Positions 8,919 to 16,884 of a stretch of DNA of 64,000 nt are shown in pieces. The DNA is taken from positions 3,596,001 to 3,660,000 of the forward strand of contig NZ_CP102251.1 in NCBI RefSeq assembly GCF_025145285.1, read 5' to 3'. The position numbers and the translations under genes were made by a program. Positions within the stretch are counted from its first letter, which is position 1. Every line of letters begins with the position of its first letter. Under the pieces are notes generated by a model, which saw nothing but the letters and a program-made list of their open reading frames with translations, was not told the origin of the DNA and did not search any database. This DNA is from Alistipes onderdonkii (GTDB taxonomy: Bacteria > Bacteroidota > Bacteroidia > Bacteroidales > Rikenellaceae).

Positions 8919-9860
8919 TCAGTTCCATTTGCCCAGCAGCTTGCGGGGGTAGTTCGTGCAGATGGCGTAGAGTTTGTCCTTGTAGGCCAGGTAGTAATCC
9001 ATGTCGACATCCAGGTCGGCATTGTATACGCTGAGCTTCAGCCCCGCATCGAGGAATTTCTGCACCGAATAACCGTTCTTGTTCACGGTCTTGCCCTCGA
9101 AATAGAGGTTTTCGGTCGAGAGGTTCGCCCACGGATAGCCGTAGGAGATGTAATCGGCCGGGTTGCGGAAGCTCATCCACCCGGCATTGCTGCCCACGGC
9201 GCCCGCCGCGGCGAGCGAACGCTGCCAGATGGTGACGGGGCTGCTCGAACTGATTTTCGTCGCATTGCCCGTGACGATGAACTCGCAGAAATTCTGCGCG
9301 CCCATCTCTTCGATGATCTCGCACGCCCGCTCGCACGCCCTGGCCGAAGCCTCGCGCCCCTCTTCGGTCGATTTGCCGTCGATGGTAATGTTCTTCACGT
9401 CGAGCCACAGGCGCGTGGTTCCCGCCTCGAGCACCACGTCGATGAAGTCGGCCAGCGAGGGCAGCTGTTCCCCGTTGGCCAGCGTCCCGGCGGCACGCAG
9501 TTCGGCGAGCGTATGCTCCCACGGCTTGAGGTTGTTGATGTAACACCCCGCCGATGCGTGCGCCACCACGACATCGTCGTCCTTCGTAAGGTAGATGTCG
9601 CACTCCGACGCGTAGCAGCCCAGCCCGATGGCATAGTTGAGCGCCGCCACCGAATTGTCGGGGAACTGCCGTGTCCCGGCCTCCGTCGAACCGCCGCGGT
9701 GCGCGACGACACGGTTGCCGACCTCGGCCGGGGTTTTGATCTCGGTGCCGGGCTTCGACGGCCCCGTCCAGTCCTTCAGCGGATCTTCGTCGTCGCTGCA
9801 TCCTGCCGCCAGGCCGGCTGCGACAAGGGTGAGGAGCATAAGCATTTTATAGTATTTCAT
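8919..9860 (-). CDS. Glycerophosphodiester phosphodiesterase family lipoprotein
   Basis: From ATG 9860 the protein has 313 residues with lipobox LAAGC (Cys21). The GDPD TIM-barrel motifs are present: AHRGG (His54, Arg55), FPDNSVAA in place of the usual PENT, SECDIYLTKDD (Glu86, Asp88 as metal ligands) and a later His101 in VVAHAS, where HD is more common. GDPDs split glycerophosphodiesters into glycerol 3-phosphate and an alcohol. Many lipid-anchored relatives act on other phosphodiesters. It is the last gene of the - strand SusCD operon, 85 bases after the FISUMP-like lipoprotein and before a terminator, so it probably processes the ligand of that SusCD pair outside the cytoplasm. A start 11 codons upstream is possible but would spoil the signal peptide. 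Confidence 0.9.
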   Translation of the reverse strand: MKYYKMLMLLTLVAAGLAAGCSDDEDPLKDWTGPSKPGTEIKTPAEVGNRVVAHRGGSTEAGTRQFPDNSVAALNYAIGLGCYASECDIYLTKDDDVVVAHASAGCYINNLKPWEHTLAELRAAGTLANGEQLPSLADFIDVVLEAGTTRLWLDVKNITIDGKSTEEGREASARACERACEIIEEMGAQNFCEFIVTGNATKISSSSPVTIWQRSLAAAGAVGSNAGWMSFRNPADYISYGYPWANLSTENLYFEGKTVNKNGYSVQKFLDAGLKLSVYNADLDVDMDYYLAYKDKLYAICTNYPRKLLGKWN

Positions 9861-9945
9861 AGGTTTTTCTTTTTTTATTCGTTGTCGTTCCATGGCCGGA
9901 GCCCGGGCCGGACAGGGGCGTTCTCCCGTCCGGCCCGCTCCGGAT

Positions 9946-11994
9946 TCAGAAATTCTCGTAATTTTTCACACAGCGCACCGCGGCTCCCGAACCGTTGCCC
10001 ACGTCGAACCCGTCGTCGAATACCATATCGGCCGAAGTCGTACAGTAGGCGCGCCACAGGGCCATCTTCGAGGCCGTGGTCTGTCCCATCATCGGAATCA
10101 GGCAGTAGAAGCGCACGTTGCCCGAGTTGGCGCAGTAGTCATAGCCGCTCTTGTAGAGGCGCCACCCCTGCGGGTAGAGGTTGAAAGCGAAGGCCTCGGC
10201 ACCGTTCGAAATGGCGGTCGCGGGGTTGAACTCGGCGTCCTGCCACTCCTTGCAGCGCAGGTGCGCCGCCACATTGGCCGCATTGCCCGAGGTCATGGCG
10301 CCGTACGATGCCGTCGCAGCCGCCACGGGGTAGTCCGAATAGCTCTTCGACGACTCCGCCACCGCGTAGATCAGGTCTTTCCAGTCGGACATGTTGGCGA
10401 TATGCCAGCCGTAGGGACAGATGCCCTGCACCTGCATCGAGAGCGACGGGTGGTCGGCCTCGGCCTGCGTATTGCCGCCGTCGGAGGCTGCGTAGTCTTT
10501 CAGGTCGGCCTTGAGGATCGGTTCCAGCGTGATGCTGTTGCCCACGGCATCCACGACCACCGTCCCGGCGCCTCCCAGCGGGAAGGGCATCAGCAGGGCC
10601 GGGCTCAGCGCGCCGGCCGGGTCGCCCGTCAGCGTTTCGTACGAACTGTAAAGGCGTCCGTAGACCGAAGCGCGCGTCGTCACGCCGTCGGGCATCATCA
10701 GCTCCTTGAGCGTCCCGCCGTTCTCCTCGGTGTCATAGGCCGGGTTGCGCATCGAATACTCCGCTTCGTCGTAACCGCCCGTCTTCGAGCCCCCGACCAG
10801 ACCGCTGCCCAGCTTGTAGGTGCCCATCGCCGCGCCGCCGTTCCAGTGCAGGCCGGTCGTCATCCACGTCTTGGTCTTTCCGTCACGCGTGACGTATTCC
10901 TTGGTGGGGTAGCCGGCCAGTTCCGATTCGGGCATGCTGTTCACGGTCGAGATGCGCGTGAACTCGGCCTTCGAGTCGGCTGCCACCACGTTGTTGTCGT
11001 CGTCGAGCGCGATCGTCACGCGCAGGGCGTTCATCCCCGCAATGCCGAACGTGAGCTCGGGCGCCGCGGCCTCGGCAGCCGCGTCGGCCAGTACGGCGAG
11101 TTTGCCGTCGGCCGTCAGCGCATAGCGCGGATAGGCGTCCGGCGTACGCGAAGTCGAGAGGATCACCTTGCCGCTGCGGAAATAGTGGTCGAGGCCGAAC
11201 ACCAGGTCGTTCTTGTTCATCTGTGCGGCATCGCCGAAAGCCGCAAAGTGGGGTATGCCCGACCCGTAAATAAACAGGTAGGTTTCGTTGGCCAGCTGCC
11301 GCACCTTGATCTGCCTTGTGGCGAGGCTCGTATCCTCCGTCCCGGCGCTCACAGTCACCGTCGCCTCCCGCATGTCGGTGGGTGAGGTGTTGTCCGAAGC
11401 CGCGAGGACGACCGTCCCGGCCTCCCTGTCGAGCGTGCAGGTGAGCCACTCCACGCCCTCTTCCAGCTCGGCCGTGACGGTCGAGGCGGGCATGTTGGTC
11501 TCGAAGGCCACAGTCACCTCGGCAGGCTCCAGGGCCATCATTTCGATGTCCGATTCCGTCGAGAGGGTGAGCGTGGCATCGGGTTTGAGCCCGACCTGCG
11601 TGATCGGAAAATCGACGCTTTCGCCCGTCTTGGAGAGCGTTACGCGCAGCGTTCCCGTGCGCTTGTAGTCCGTATTCGCGGAGCAGGTGATCCGCAGCGC
11701 CTTTTCGACCGCGCCGTCGGGCGAGGCCGTATGGTAGTCGAGCGTGGCCCAGTCGGTGCCGACCAGTTCGGCATACCAGTCGCTATACATTTTGCCGTAG
11801 GGGTTCACCGTCACGATGTATGTGCCGAACGCCAGTCCGTCCGTCGTCCGCCCGTCGGCATCGAACCCGATCGCGGCGGGCGAAATCGAGATGCGCGCCT
11901 CCCGGCTCGTGTTGTCCGCATCGGTGCCCGACTCGTAACAGCCTGTGAATGCCGCGGCGGCGATGGCGAGCAGGCCGGATATGAATTTTCTCAT
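9946..11994 (-). CDS. Surface lipoprotein with BACON-like repeats and C-terminal FISUMP-type domain
   Basis: This 682-residue protein has a lipoprotein signal (AAFTGC, Cys19). Residues about 30-135 and 140-240 are two beta-sandwich segments, each ending in a KVRQLAN or ITQVG-like strand, resembling BACON/Ig-like modules. The C-terminal half contains GICPYGWHIANMSDWKDLIY and ends in GAAVRCVKNYENF, the pattern of the Fibrobacter succinogenes major paralogous (FISUMP) domain. No catalytic motif is seen. Lying between SusD and a GDPD gene, it is best read as a surface glycan- or ligand-binding protein, in the position usually held by a SusE/F-like protein. The FISUMP call is fairly good; the BACON call is weaker. 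Confidence 0.75.
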   Translation of the reverse strand: MRKFISGLLAIAAAAFTGCYESGTDADNTSREARISISPAAIGFDADGRTTDGLAFGTYIVTVNPYGKMYSDWYAELVGTDWATLDYHTASPDGAVEKALRITCSANTDYKRTGTLRVTLSKTGESVDFPITQVGLKPDATLTLSTESDIEMMALEPAEVTVAFETNMPASTVTAELEEGVEWLTCTLDREAGTVVLAASDNTSPTDMREATVTVSAGTEDTSLATRQIKVRQLANETYLFIYGSGIPHFAAFGDAAQMNKNDLVFGLDHYFRSGKVILSTSRTPDAYPRYALTADGKLAVLADAAAEAAAPELTFGIAGMNALRVTIALDDDNNVVAADSKAEFTRISTVNSMPESELAGYPTKEYVTRDGKTKTWMTTGLHWNGGAAMGTYKLGSGLVGGSKTGGYDEAEYSMRNPAYDTEENGGTLKELMMPDGVTTRASVYGRLYSSYETLTGDPAGALSPALLMPFPLGGAGTVVVDAVGNSITLEPILKADLKDYAASDGGNTQAEADHPSLSMQVQGICPYGWHIANMSDWKDLIYAVAESSKSYSDYPVAAATASYGAMTSGNAANVAAHLRCKEWQDAEFNPATAISNGAEAFAFNLYPQGWRLYKSGYDYCANSGNVRFYCLIPMMGQTTASKMALWRAYCTTSADMVFDDGFDVGNGSGAAVRCVKNYENF

Positions 11995-12024
11995 AGCTGA
12001 ATAGTTTTCTGTTGGGTAAATGGA

Positions 12025-13539
12025 TTAAGACCAGCCTTCGGTCTGCCTGAGGTTGCTGTTCTTGTTGATCGCCGAGGTCGAGATCGGGAAGAGGTAGATG
12101 TTGGGGTTCGTCGAACCGCCCACGCCGCCCTCGACACCCGTATTGGGCCAGTATTTGAGCGGGCAGTAGGTGTCGATGTAACCCAGGCGGATGTAGGTGA
12201 ACCACAGGTTGCCCTCCTCGGCGAATTCCCAGCGGTTCTCCGCAGCCAGCGCTTCGAGCACGTCCTGCTGCGTGGCCGAGGTGTAGAAGTCCGCCTTCCC
12301 GTAGGCGCGCTGGGCGACCACGTTCAGCTCCCCGAGTGCCTCCTTGTACTGTTTCCTGTAATAGTACAGCTCGGCACGGAACATATAGTACTGCGCATAC
12401 CGGTAGAGGATCAGGTCGTCGTCGTAGAGCAGCGTTCCCGAAGACCAGTCGCCCGTGAACTTGTTGGGCCATCCGACCTTTTCGTACATGTCGCTCACGC
12501 CCGTGCGCTCCATATAGGTCACGTCGCTGCGCTGGTCGTTGTTCTGCTCCTTGTTCCGTTTCAGTTCGCCGATGAATTCGTCCGCATAACAGAACCACTG
12601 GTTGCTCGATACCGGCACGCCGCCCTCGACGTTGCGGTAGGAGGCCTTGACCTGCGTCGAGCCCCAGATGAAGCGCTGGATGTAGCTGGCCGAATGCACC
12701 TCGTTCGTCGCATCGACATGCAGCGCGAAGGCGATCTCCTTGTTGGCCTTGTTCTTCACGTCGAACACATCGGCGAACTTGCCGAGCAGCGGCGTGCGCG
12801 TAACGGCGTCGAGCGCCTCCCCGGCCATCGTCAGGTAGGAATCGCCGCCTTTCTGTACGGCGTACATCCACAGCGCGAAGTCGGCCTTCAGCATGTTGAT
12901 GTTGTCCACCGTGGCATAATAGCAGCCCTGGGCGTTGGAAGTGATGTGCGTGAGCGCGCTTTCGATGTCCTGCGCCACCTGGGCGTAGACCTCGGCCCTG
13001 GGCGAACGCGAAGGGTAGATCTCCCGCCCGGTGCTCTCGGTGGGCGTCAGGATGACGGGTGCGTCGCCCCATACGCGGGCGATCCAGTAGTAGACGTATG
13101 CCCGGACGAAATAGGCGTTCCCGAGGCAGTAGCTGCGCGTCTGGTCGGACATTTCGACCGACGGCGCGTACTTTATCACCGAGTTGCACTGGTTGATACA
13201 GGTGTAGAGGTTCGTCCAGCTTACCGACGACGTGCCTCCGTTGAGCAGGCTGTGCAGTACTTCCAGCATGTCCGAGTCCATCAGCGAACGGTTCGTACCG
13301 CGATCCCACATGGCGGGCCCGACGCGCAGTTCGCCCCAGAAGAACTGGTTCGTGTAATTCTGCCGGAAGGCGTTGCGCAATTCGAAATAGATACCCGTCG
13401 TCGCGCCCGTGACATCGCTTTCGTCCACCCACATGTTCGTCGTGTTGAGCTGGTCGGAGTTGACGATATCGAGCTCGCACCCCGCCATCGCCATCGAGGC
13501 GGCGCCTATCGCTGCAATATATAGCTTATGGAATTTCAT
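12025..13539 (-). CDS. RagB/SusD family nutrient-uptake outer membrane lipoprotein
   Basis: This 504-residue protein has lipobox AMAGC (Cys21). Typical SusD segments are NSDQLNTTNMWVDESD, FVRAYVYYWIARVWGDAPV and a C-terminal LFPISTSAINKNSNLRQTEGW. It begins 38 bases after the SusC stop codon and is followed after 30 bases by the BACON/FISUMP-like lipoprotein. It should be the ligand-binding lid of the SusC at 13578-16844. Its N-terminal and C-terminal signature segments match the SusD at 2573-4051 closely, which suggests duplication of a whole SusCD unit with later divergence. Confidence 0.94.
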   Translation of the reverse strand: MKFHKLYIAAIGAASMAMAGCELDIVNSDQLNTTNMWVDESDVTGATTGIYFELRNAFRQNYTNQFFWGELRVGPAMWDRGTNRSLMDSDMLEVLHSLLNGGTSSVSWTNLYTCINQCNSVIKYAPSVEMSDQTRSYCLGNAYFVRAYVYYWIARVWGDAPVILTPTESTGREIYPSRSPRAEVYAQVAQDIESALTHITSNAQGCYYATVDNINMLKADFALWMYAVQKGGDSYLTMAGEALDAVTRTPLLGKFADVFDVKNKANKEIAFALHVDATNEVHSASYIQRFIWGSTQVKASYRNVEGGVPVSSNQWFCYADEFIGELKRNKEQNNDQRSDVTYMERTGVSDMYEKVGWPNKFTGDWSSGTLLYDDDLILYRYAQYYMFRAELYYYRKQYKEALGELNVVAQRAYGKADFYTSATQQDVLEALAAENRWEFAEEGNLWFTYIRLGYIDTYCPLKYWPNTGVEGGVGGSTNPNIYLFPISTSAINKNSNLRQTEGWS

Positions 13540-13577
13540 ATTCGTATATTCGATTTAGTTGTTGAGAATCATCCCGT

Positions 13578-16500
13578 TCAGAATGTGGCCTTCAGGCTGA
13601 ACATCACCTTGCGCGTGGGTGGGTAAATGTTATAATCGGCCGAGCTGGTGTTCACCGCGCTGTACATGCCCGTGCTCGATCCCGAGGAGGCCACCGCCGA
13701 CTCGGGCGACACGCCCTTGACCTTCGTCCAGTATACCAGCGTGTTGCCCGATACCGAGACCGTCAGGTTGCCCAGCCCGAGCTTGCCGATCCACCGCTTG
13801 GGGAAGCTGTACGACAGCGTCACGTCGCGCAGACAGAGGTAATCGCCCTTCTGCACGTTGATGTCCGAGATGCGCGAATAGTTCTTGTTGCCGCCGTCGG
13901 CGTCGTTGGCCGACAGGCGCGCCAGCTTGGTGTTGTCGCCCGGCTTCTGCCAGCAGTCGTTCGCATCGTAGATGAGGTTCCAGTTGCAGTTGCCCATCGA
14001 GGTTTGCAGGCCGCGCGTATACATGTAGTTGTAGACCGAGTGCCCCAGCGCATAGTCGACGTAGACCGACAGCGAGAGGTTCCTGTACTTGAAGGTATTG
14101 TTCATACCGCCGGTGGAGTGGGGCGTCACGTACCCCAGCAGGAACATGTCCTCGTCGTTGATCTGCTCGCTGCCGTCCGCCGTACGCGCCGACCCGGCGC
14201 GGTTGAGCCATTCGTAGTCGCCGATGTCCTTGCGGCCGGCGATCGAACGGCCGTCCGAACGGCGGATGCCGTGTGAATTGACGTCGTACAGCGCCGCGTC
14301 GGCCTGCGCCTCGGTTTCGATGATGTAGGCGGTCTTGTAGCCGTAGATGCGCCCCATGCGTTCGCCGACAGCCGTGCCGCCGAAACGGAATCCCGTCTCC
14401 GACATCGTGTACCCGCCGATACGCCATGCATCCTTGCCGTCGACGTCCTTGTACCTGTACTCGTCGGGGAGCGACAACACCTTGTTCATGTTGAACGAGT
14501 AGGTGAAGTCGGTCGTCCAGGTGAAGTTCTTGCTCTGGATGTTCACCGTCGAGAGTTCCACCTCGGCGCCGTAGAAGCGTACCGAACCGACGTTCTGCCG
14601 GGCCGAGCCGTAACCCGACGTATCGGGCAGCGTGACGCTGAAGAGCAGGTCGGTGGTCTTCTTGTTGTAATAGTCGGCCATCAGGCGGATGCGGTCGTTG
14701 AAGAATCCCATGTCGACGCCGATGTCCAGCTGGTGGGTGGTCTCCCATTTGAGCCTCATGTTGGGCAGCGCCGTGGGCAGGATGGCGCTCGCACCGTTGT
14801 AGATCGACGTTGCGCCGAACCCTCCGTAGGCATCGTAAAGGCCGATGTAGTTGTTACCCGTCAGGCCGTACGAGGCGCGTATCTTGAAGCTGTTGAAATT
14901 GCGCACGTTCCAGAATTTCTCCTCCGAGACCACCCAGCCGGCCGACGCCGCAGGGAAATATCCCCAGCGGTTTCCCTCGGCGAATTTCGACGAGCCGTCG
15001 GCGCGGAACGTGAACATGAAGAGGTACTTCTTCTTGTAGTCGTAGTTCAGACGCCCGAAATAGGAGGAGAGCGCCTCGTTGGTGTTGGTGTCCGCCCAGC
15101 CCGTGGCGTCCGTCCCTGCGGCCAGCGTCGGCACCTTGTCCGAATCGGCGCCCGTGACCGTCAGCGAAAGGCCGTTGACCGTGTTTTTCATGTAGTCAAA
15201 CCCGACCGTGCCCTCGATCGTATGATCCTGCGCGAAGGTCTTGCGGTAGTTCAGGTAGCCCTGCGTGCTGAAGCGGTTGGTCTGCCCCCACTTCTCGTAG
15301 GTGCGGCGCTGGTTGGAGATTGCGTTGCCCGCCAGGCGCTGGTTGTCGATCCTGTAATAGTTGTGGTTGGCAACCTGCATCACGGCGCGCAGCCCGTCGA
15401 CGATTTCCCATTCGAGGTTGAAATTGGCCGTCATGCGGCGTGCCGTGTAGTTGCTCGTATAGTAACGGTCGAACCATGCGGCCGAGATGGTCGTGTTGTT
15501 GGTTCCCTGGGCGGGCGTGCCGTCGTCCAGGTAGTCGCGGTGCGTGGCAGGCATGAACATGCCGCGGCCCACGGTCGTCCAGTAGGTGGCGATACCCGAC
15601 GAGGGGAGCGTGTTGCCCTTCGTTTCCGAGTAGTCGAACACGGTCGTCGCCTTCAGGTTCCTGAGTATCTTGAACGAGGTGTTGCCGTGGAAGGTGAAAC
15701 GCGAGAAATCGGTGTTGATGCCGATGCCGCCGTCCTTCGTGTAGCCGGCCGACGCGGCATACTGCACCTTGTCGTTGCCGCCGTTCACGCCGACGTAGTA
15801 GTTCATCCAGTACGAGTCGTCGAACCATTGCTTCTGCTGGTCGTTGTCCTGGTAGGCGATCAGTTTCGAGTGGTCGATGGGGTCGACCATCACCTTCCAG
15901 CCTGCGGGGACATCGGCCGGCGTATCCACGAATTTGGGCGTCCACACCGAATTGTCGCCGTTGCCGATGCCGGCGGAGTTGGCGCCCGTCAGGATGCCCG
16001 AGCCGTAGGCGTAGGTCGAAGGGTATTCGTTCAGCATCGTGCGCATCGTGCGCAGGTAGTCGCCGCCGTTCATCAGGTCGAACCTCACGGCAGGCGAAGT
16101 CCATGCGGCCTGCGCCTCGAATGTCACCTGCGGGCCCCGTGCCATGCTGCCCTTCTTGGTCGTGATGAGGATTACGCCGTTCGAGGCGCGGGCGCCGTAG
16201 ATACCCGCCGAAGCGGCGTCCTTCAGCACCTCGATCGACTCGATGTCGTTGGGGTTCAGGCCGGTCATTTCACGGTTCACGCCGTCGATGATGATGATCG
16301 GGGCGTTCGACTGGTTGATCGACGAACCGCCGCGGATCAGGAACACGGGGTCGGAACCCGGCTGGTTGTCGGCCGACGATACGCGCACGCCGCCGACACG
16401 TCCCTTCAGGGCATCGCCGATGGAGTTGACCGGGGCGCCGACAAGTTTCTCGCCGTCCACCTTCGAAACTGCGGCCGTGATCGTGCGGCGCGACTGCGTG

Positions 16501-16844
16501 CCGTAACCGATCACCACCACGTCGTCCACCATCAGCGCATCCTCTTCGAGCACAACGTCGATCACCGAGCGGGTACCTACGGGCACCTCCTGTTTCTTGT
16601 AGCCTATGAAGCTGAATTCGAGCGTCGCATCGGGGCCCGCCTGGATCGAATAGCGGCCGTCGGCCCCGGATGTCGCGCCGGTTGCGGTTCCCTTCACGAT
16701 GACGGTGGCGCCGATCACCGGTTCGCCCTTCGCATCCCTGACCGCACCCGTTACGAGGTTGCCCTGCGCCTGCGCGTCCATCCCGCACAACACCAGAGCA
16801 ATTATACATACACTTTTCAAAAGTGTCGTAAGGACTCTTTTCAT
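13578..16844 (-). CDS. SusC/RagA family TonB-dependent outer membrane receptor (no STN domain)
   Basis: This 1088-residue receptor has a signal peptide ending near AQAQG (residues 1-27). A CarboxypepD_reg-like domain follows at once (VTGAVRDAKGEPVIGATVIV), then the plug (VVVIGYGTQSRRTITAA and ARASNGVILITTKKGS) and a barrel ending in KVMFSLKATF. Unlike the SusC at 4064-7609 it has no STN domain, so it should transport but not itself signal to a FecR protein. It lies second in an operon: the GLUG-repeat lipoprotein ends 40 bases upstream and SusD follows 38 bases downstream. Plug and barrel resemble the other SusC strongly (for example YLCLRDVTLSYSFPK against YLCLRDVSLSWSLPK). Confidence 0.95.
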   Translation of the reverse strand: MKRVLTTLLKSVCIIALVLCGMDAQAQGNLVTGAVRDAKGEPVIGATVIVKGTATGATSGADGRYSIQAGPDATLEFSFIGYKKQEVPVGTRSVIDVVLEEDALMVDDVVVIGYGTQSRRTITAAVSKVDGEKLVGAPVNSIGDALKGRVGGVRVSSADNQPGSDPVFLIRGGSSINQSNAPIIIIDGVNREMTGLNPNDIESIEVLKDAASAGIYGARASNGVILITTKKGSMARGPQVTFEAQAAWTSPAVRFDLMNGGDYLRTMRTMLNEYPSTYAYGSGILTGANSAGIGNGDNSVWTPKFVDTPADVPAGWKVMVDPIDHSKLIAYQDNDQQKQWFDDSYWMNYYVGVNGGNDKVQYAASAGYTKDGGIGINTDFSRFTFHGNTSFKILRNLKATTVFDYSETKGNTLPSSGIATYWTTVGRGMFMPATHRDYLDDGTPAQGTNNTTISAAWFDRYYTSNYTARRMTANFNLEWEIVDGLRAVMQVANHNYYRIDNQRLAGNAISNQRRTYEKWGQTNRFSTQGYLNYRKTFAQDHTIEGTVGFDYMKNTVNGLSLTVTGADSDKVPTLAAGTDATGWADTNTNEALSSYFGRLNYDYKKKYLFMFTFRADGSSKFAEGNRWGYFPAASAGWVVSEEKFWNVRNFNSFKIRASYGLTGNNYIGLYDAYGGFGATSIYNGASAILPTALPNMRLKWETTHQLDIGVDMGFFNDRIRLMADYYNKKTTDLLFSVTLPDTSGYGSARQNVGSVRFYGAEVELSTVNIQSKNFTWTTDFTYSFNMNKVLSLPDEYRYKDVDGKDAWRIGGYTMSETGFRFGGTAVGERMGRIYGYKTAYIIETEAQADAALYDVNSHGIRRSDGRSIAGRKDIGDYEWLNRAGSARTADGSEQINDEDMFLLGYVTPHSTGGMNNTFKYRNLSLSVYVDYALGHSVYNYMYTRGLQTSMGNCNWNLIYDANDCWQKPGDNTKLARLSANDADGGNKNYSRISDINVQKGDYLCLRDVTLSYSFPKRWIGKLGLGNLTVSVSGNTLVYWTKVKGVSPESAVASSGSSTGMYSAVNTSSADYNIYPPTRKVMFSLKATF

Positions 16845-16884
16845 AATAGGTTTCTTTCAGTTAAGTAATTAATGATTTGCCGGG

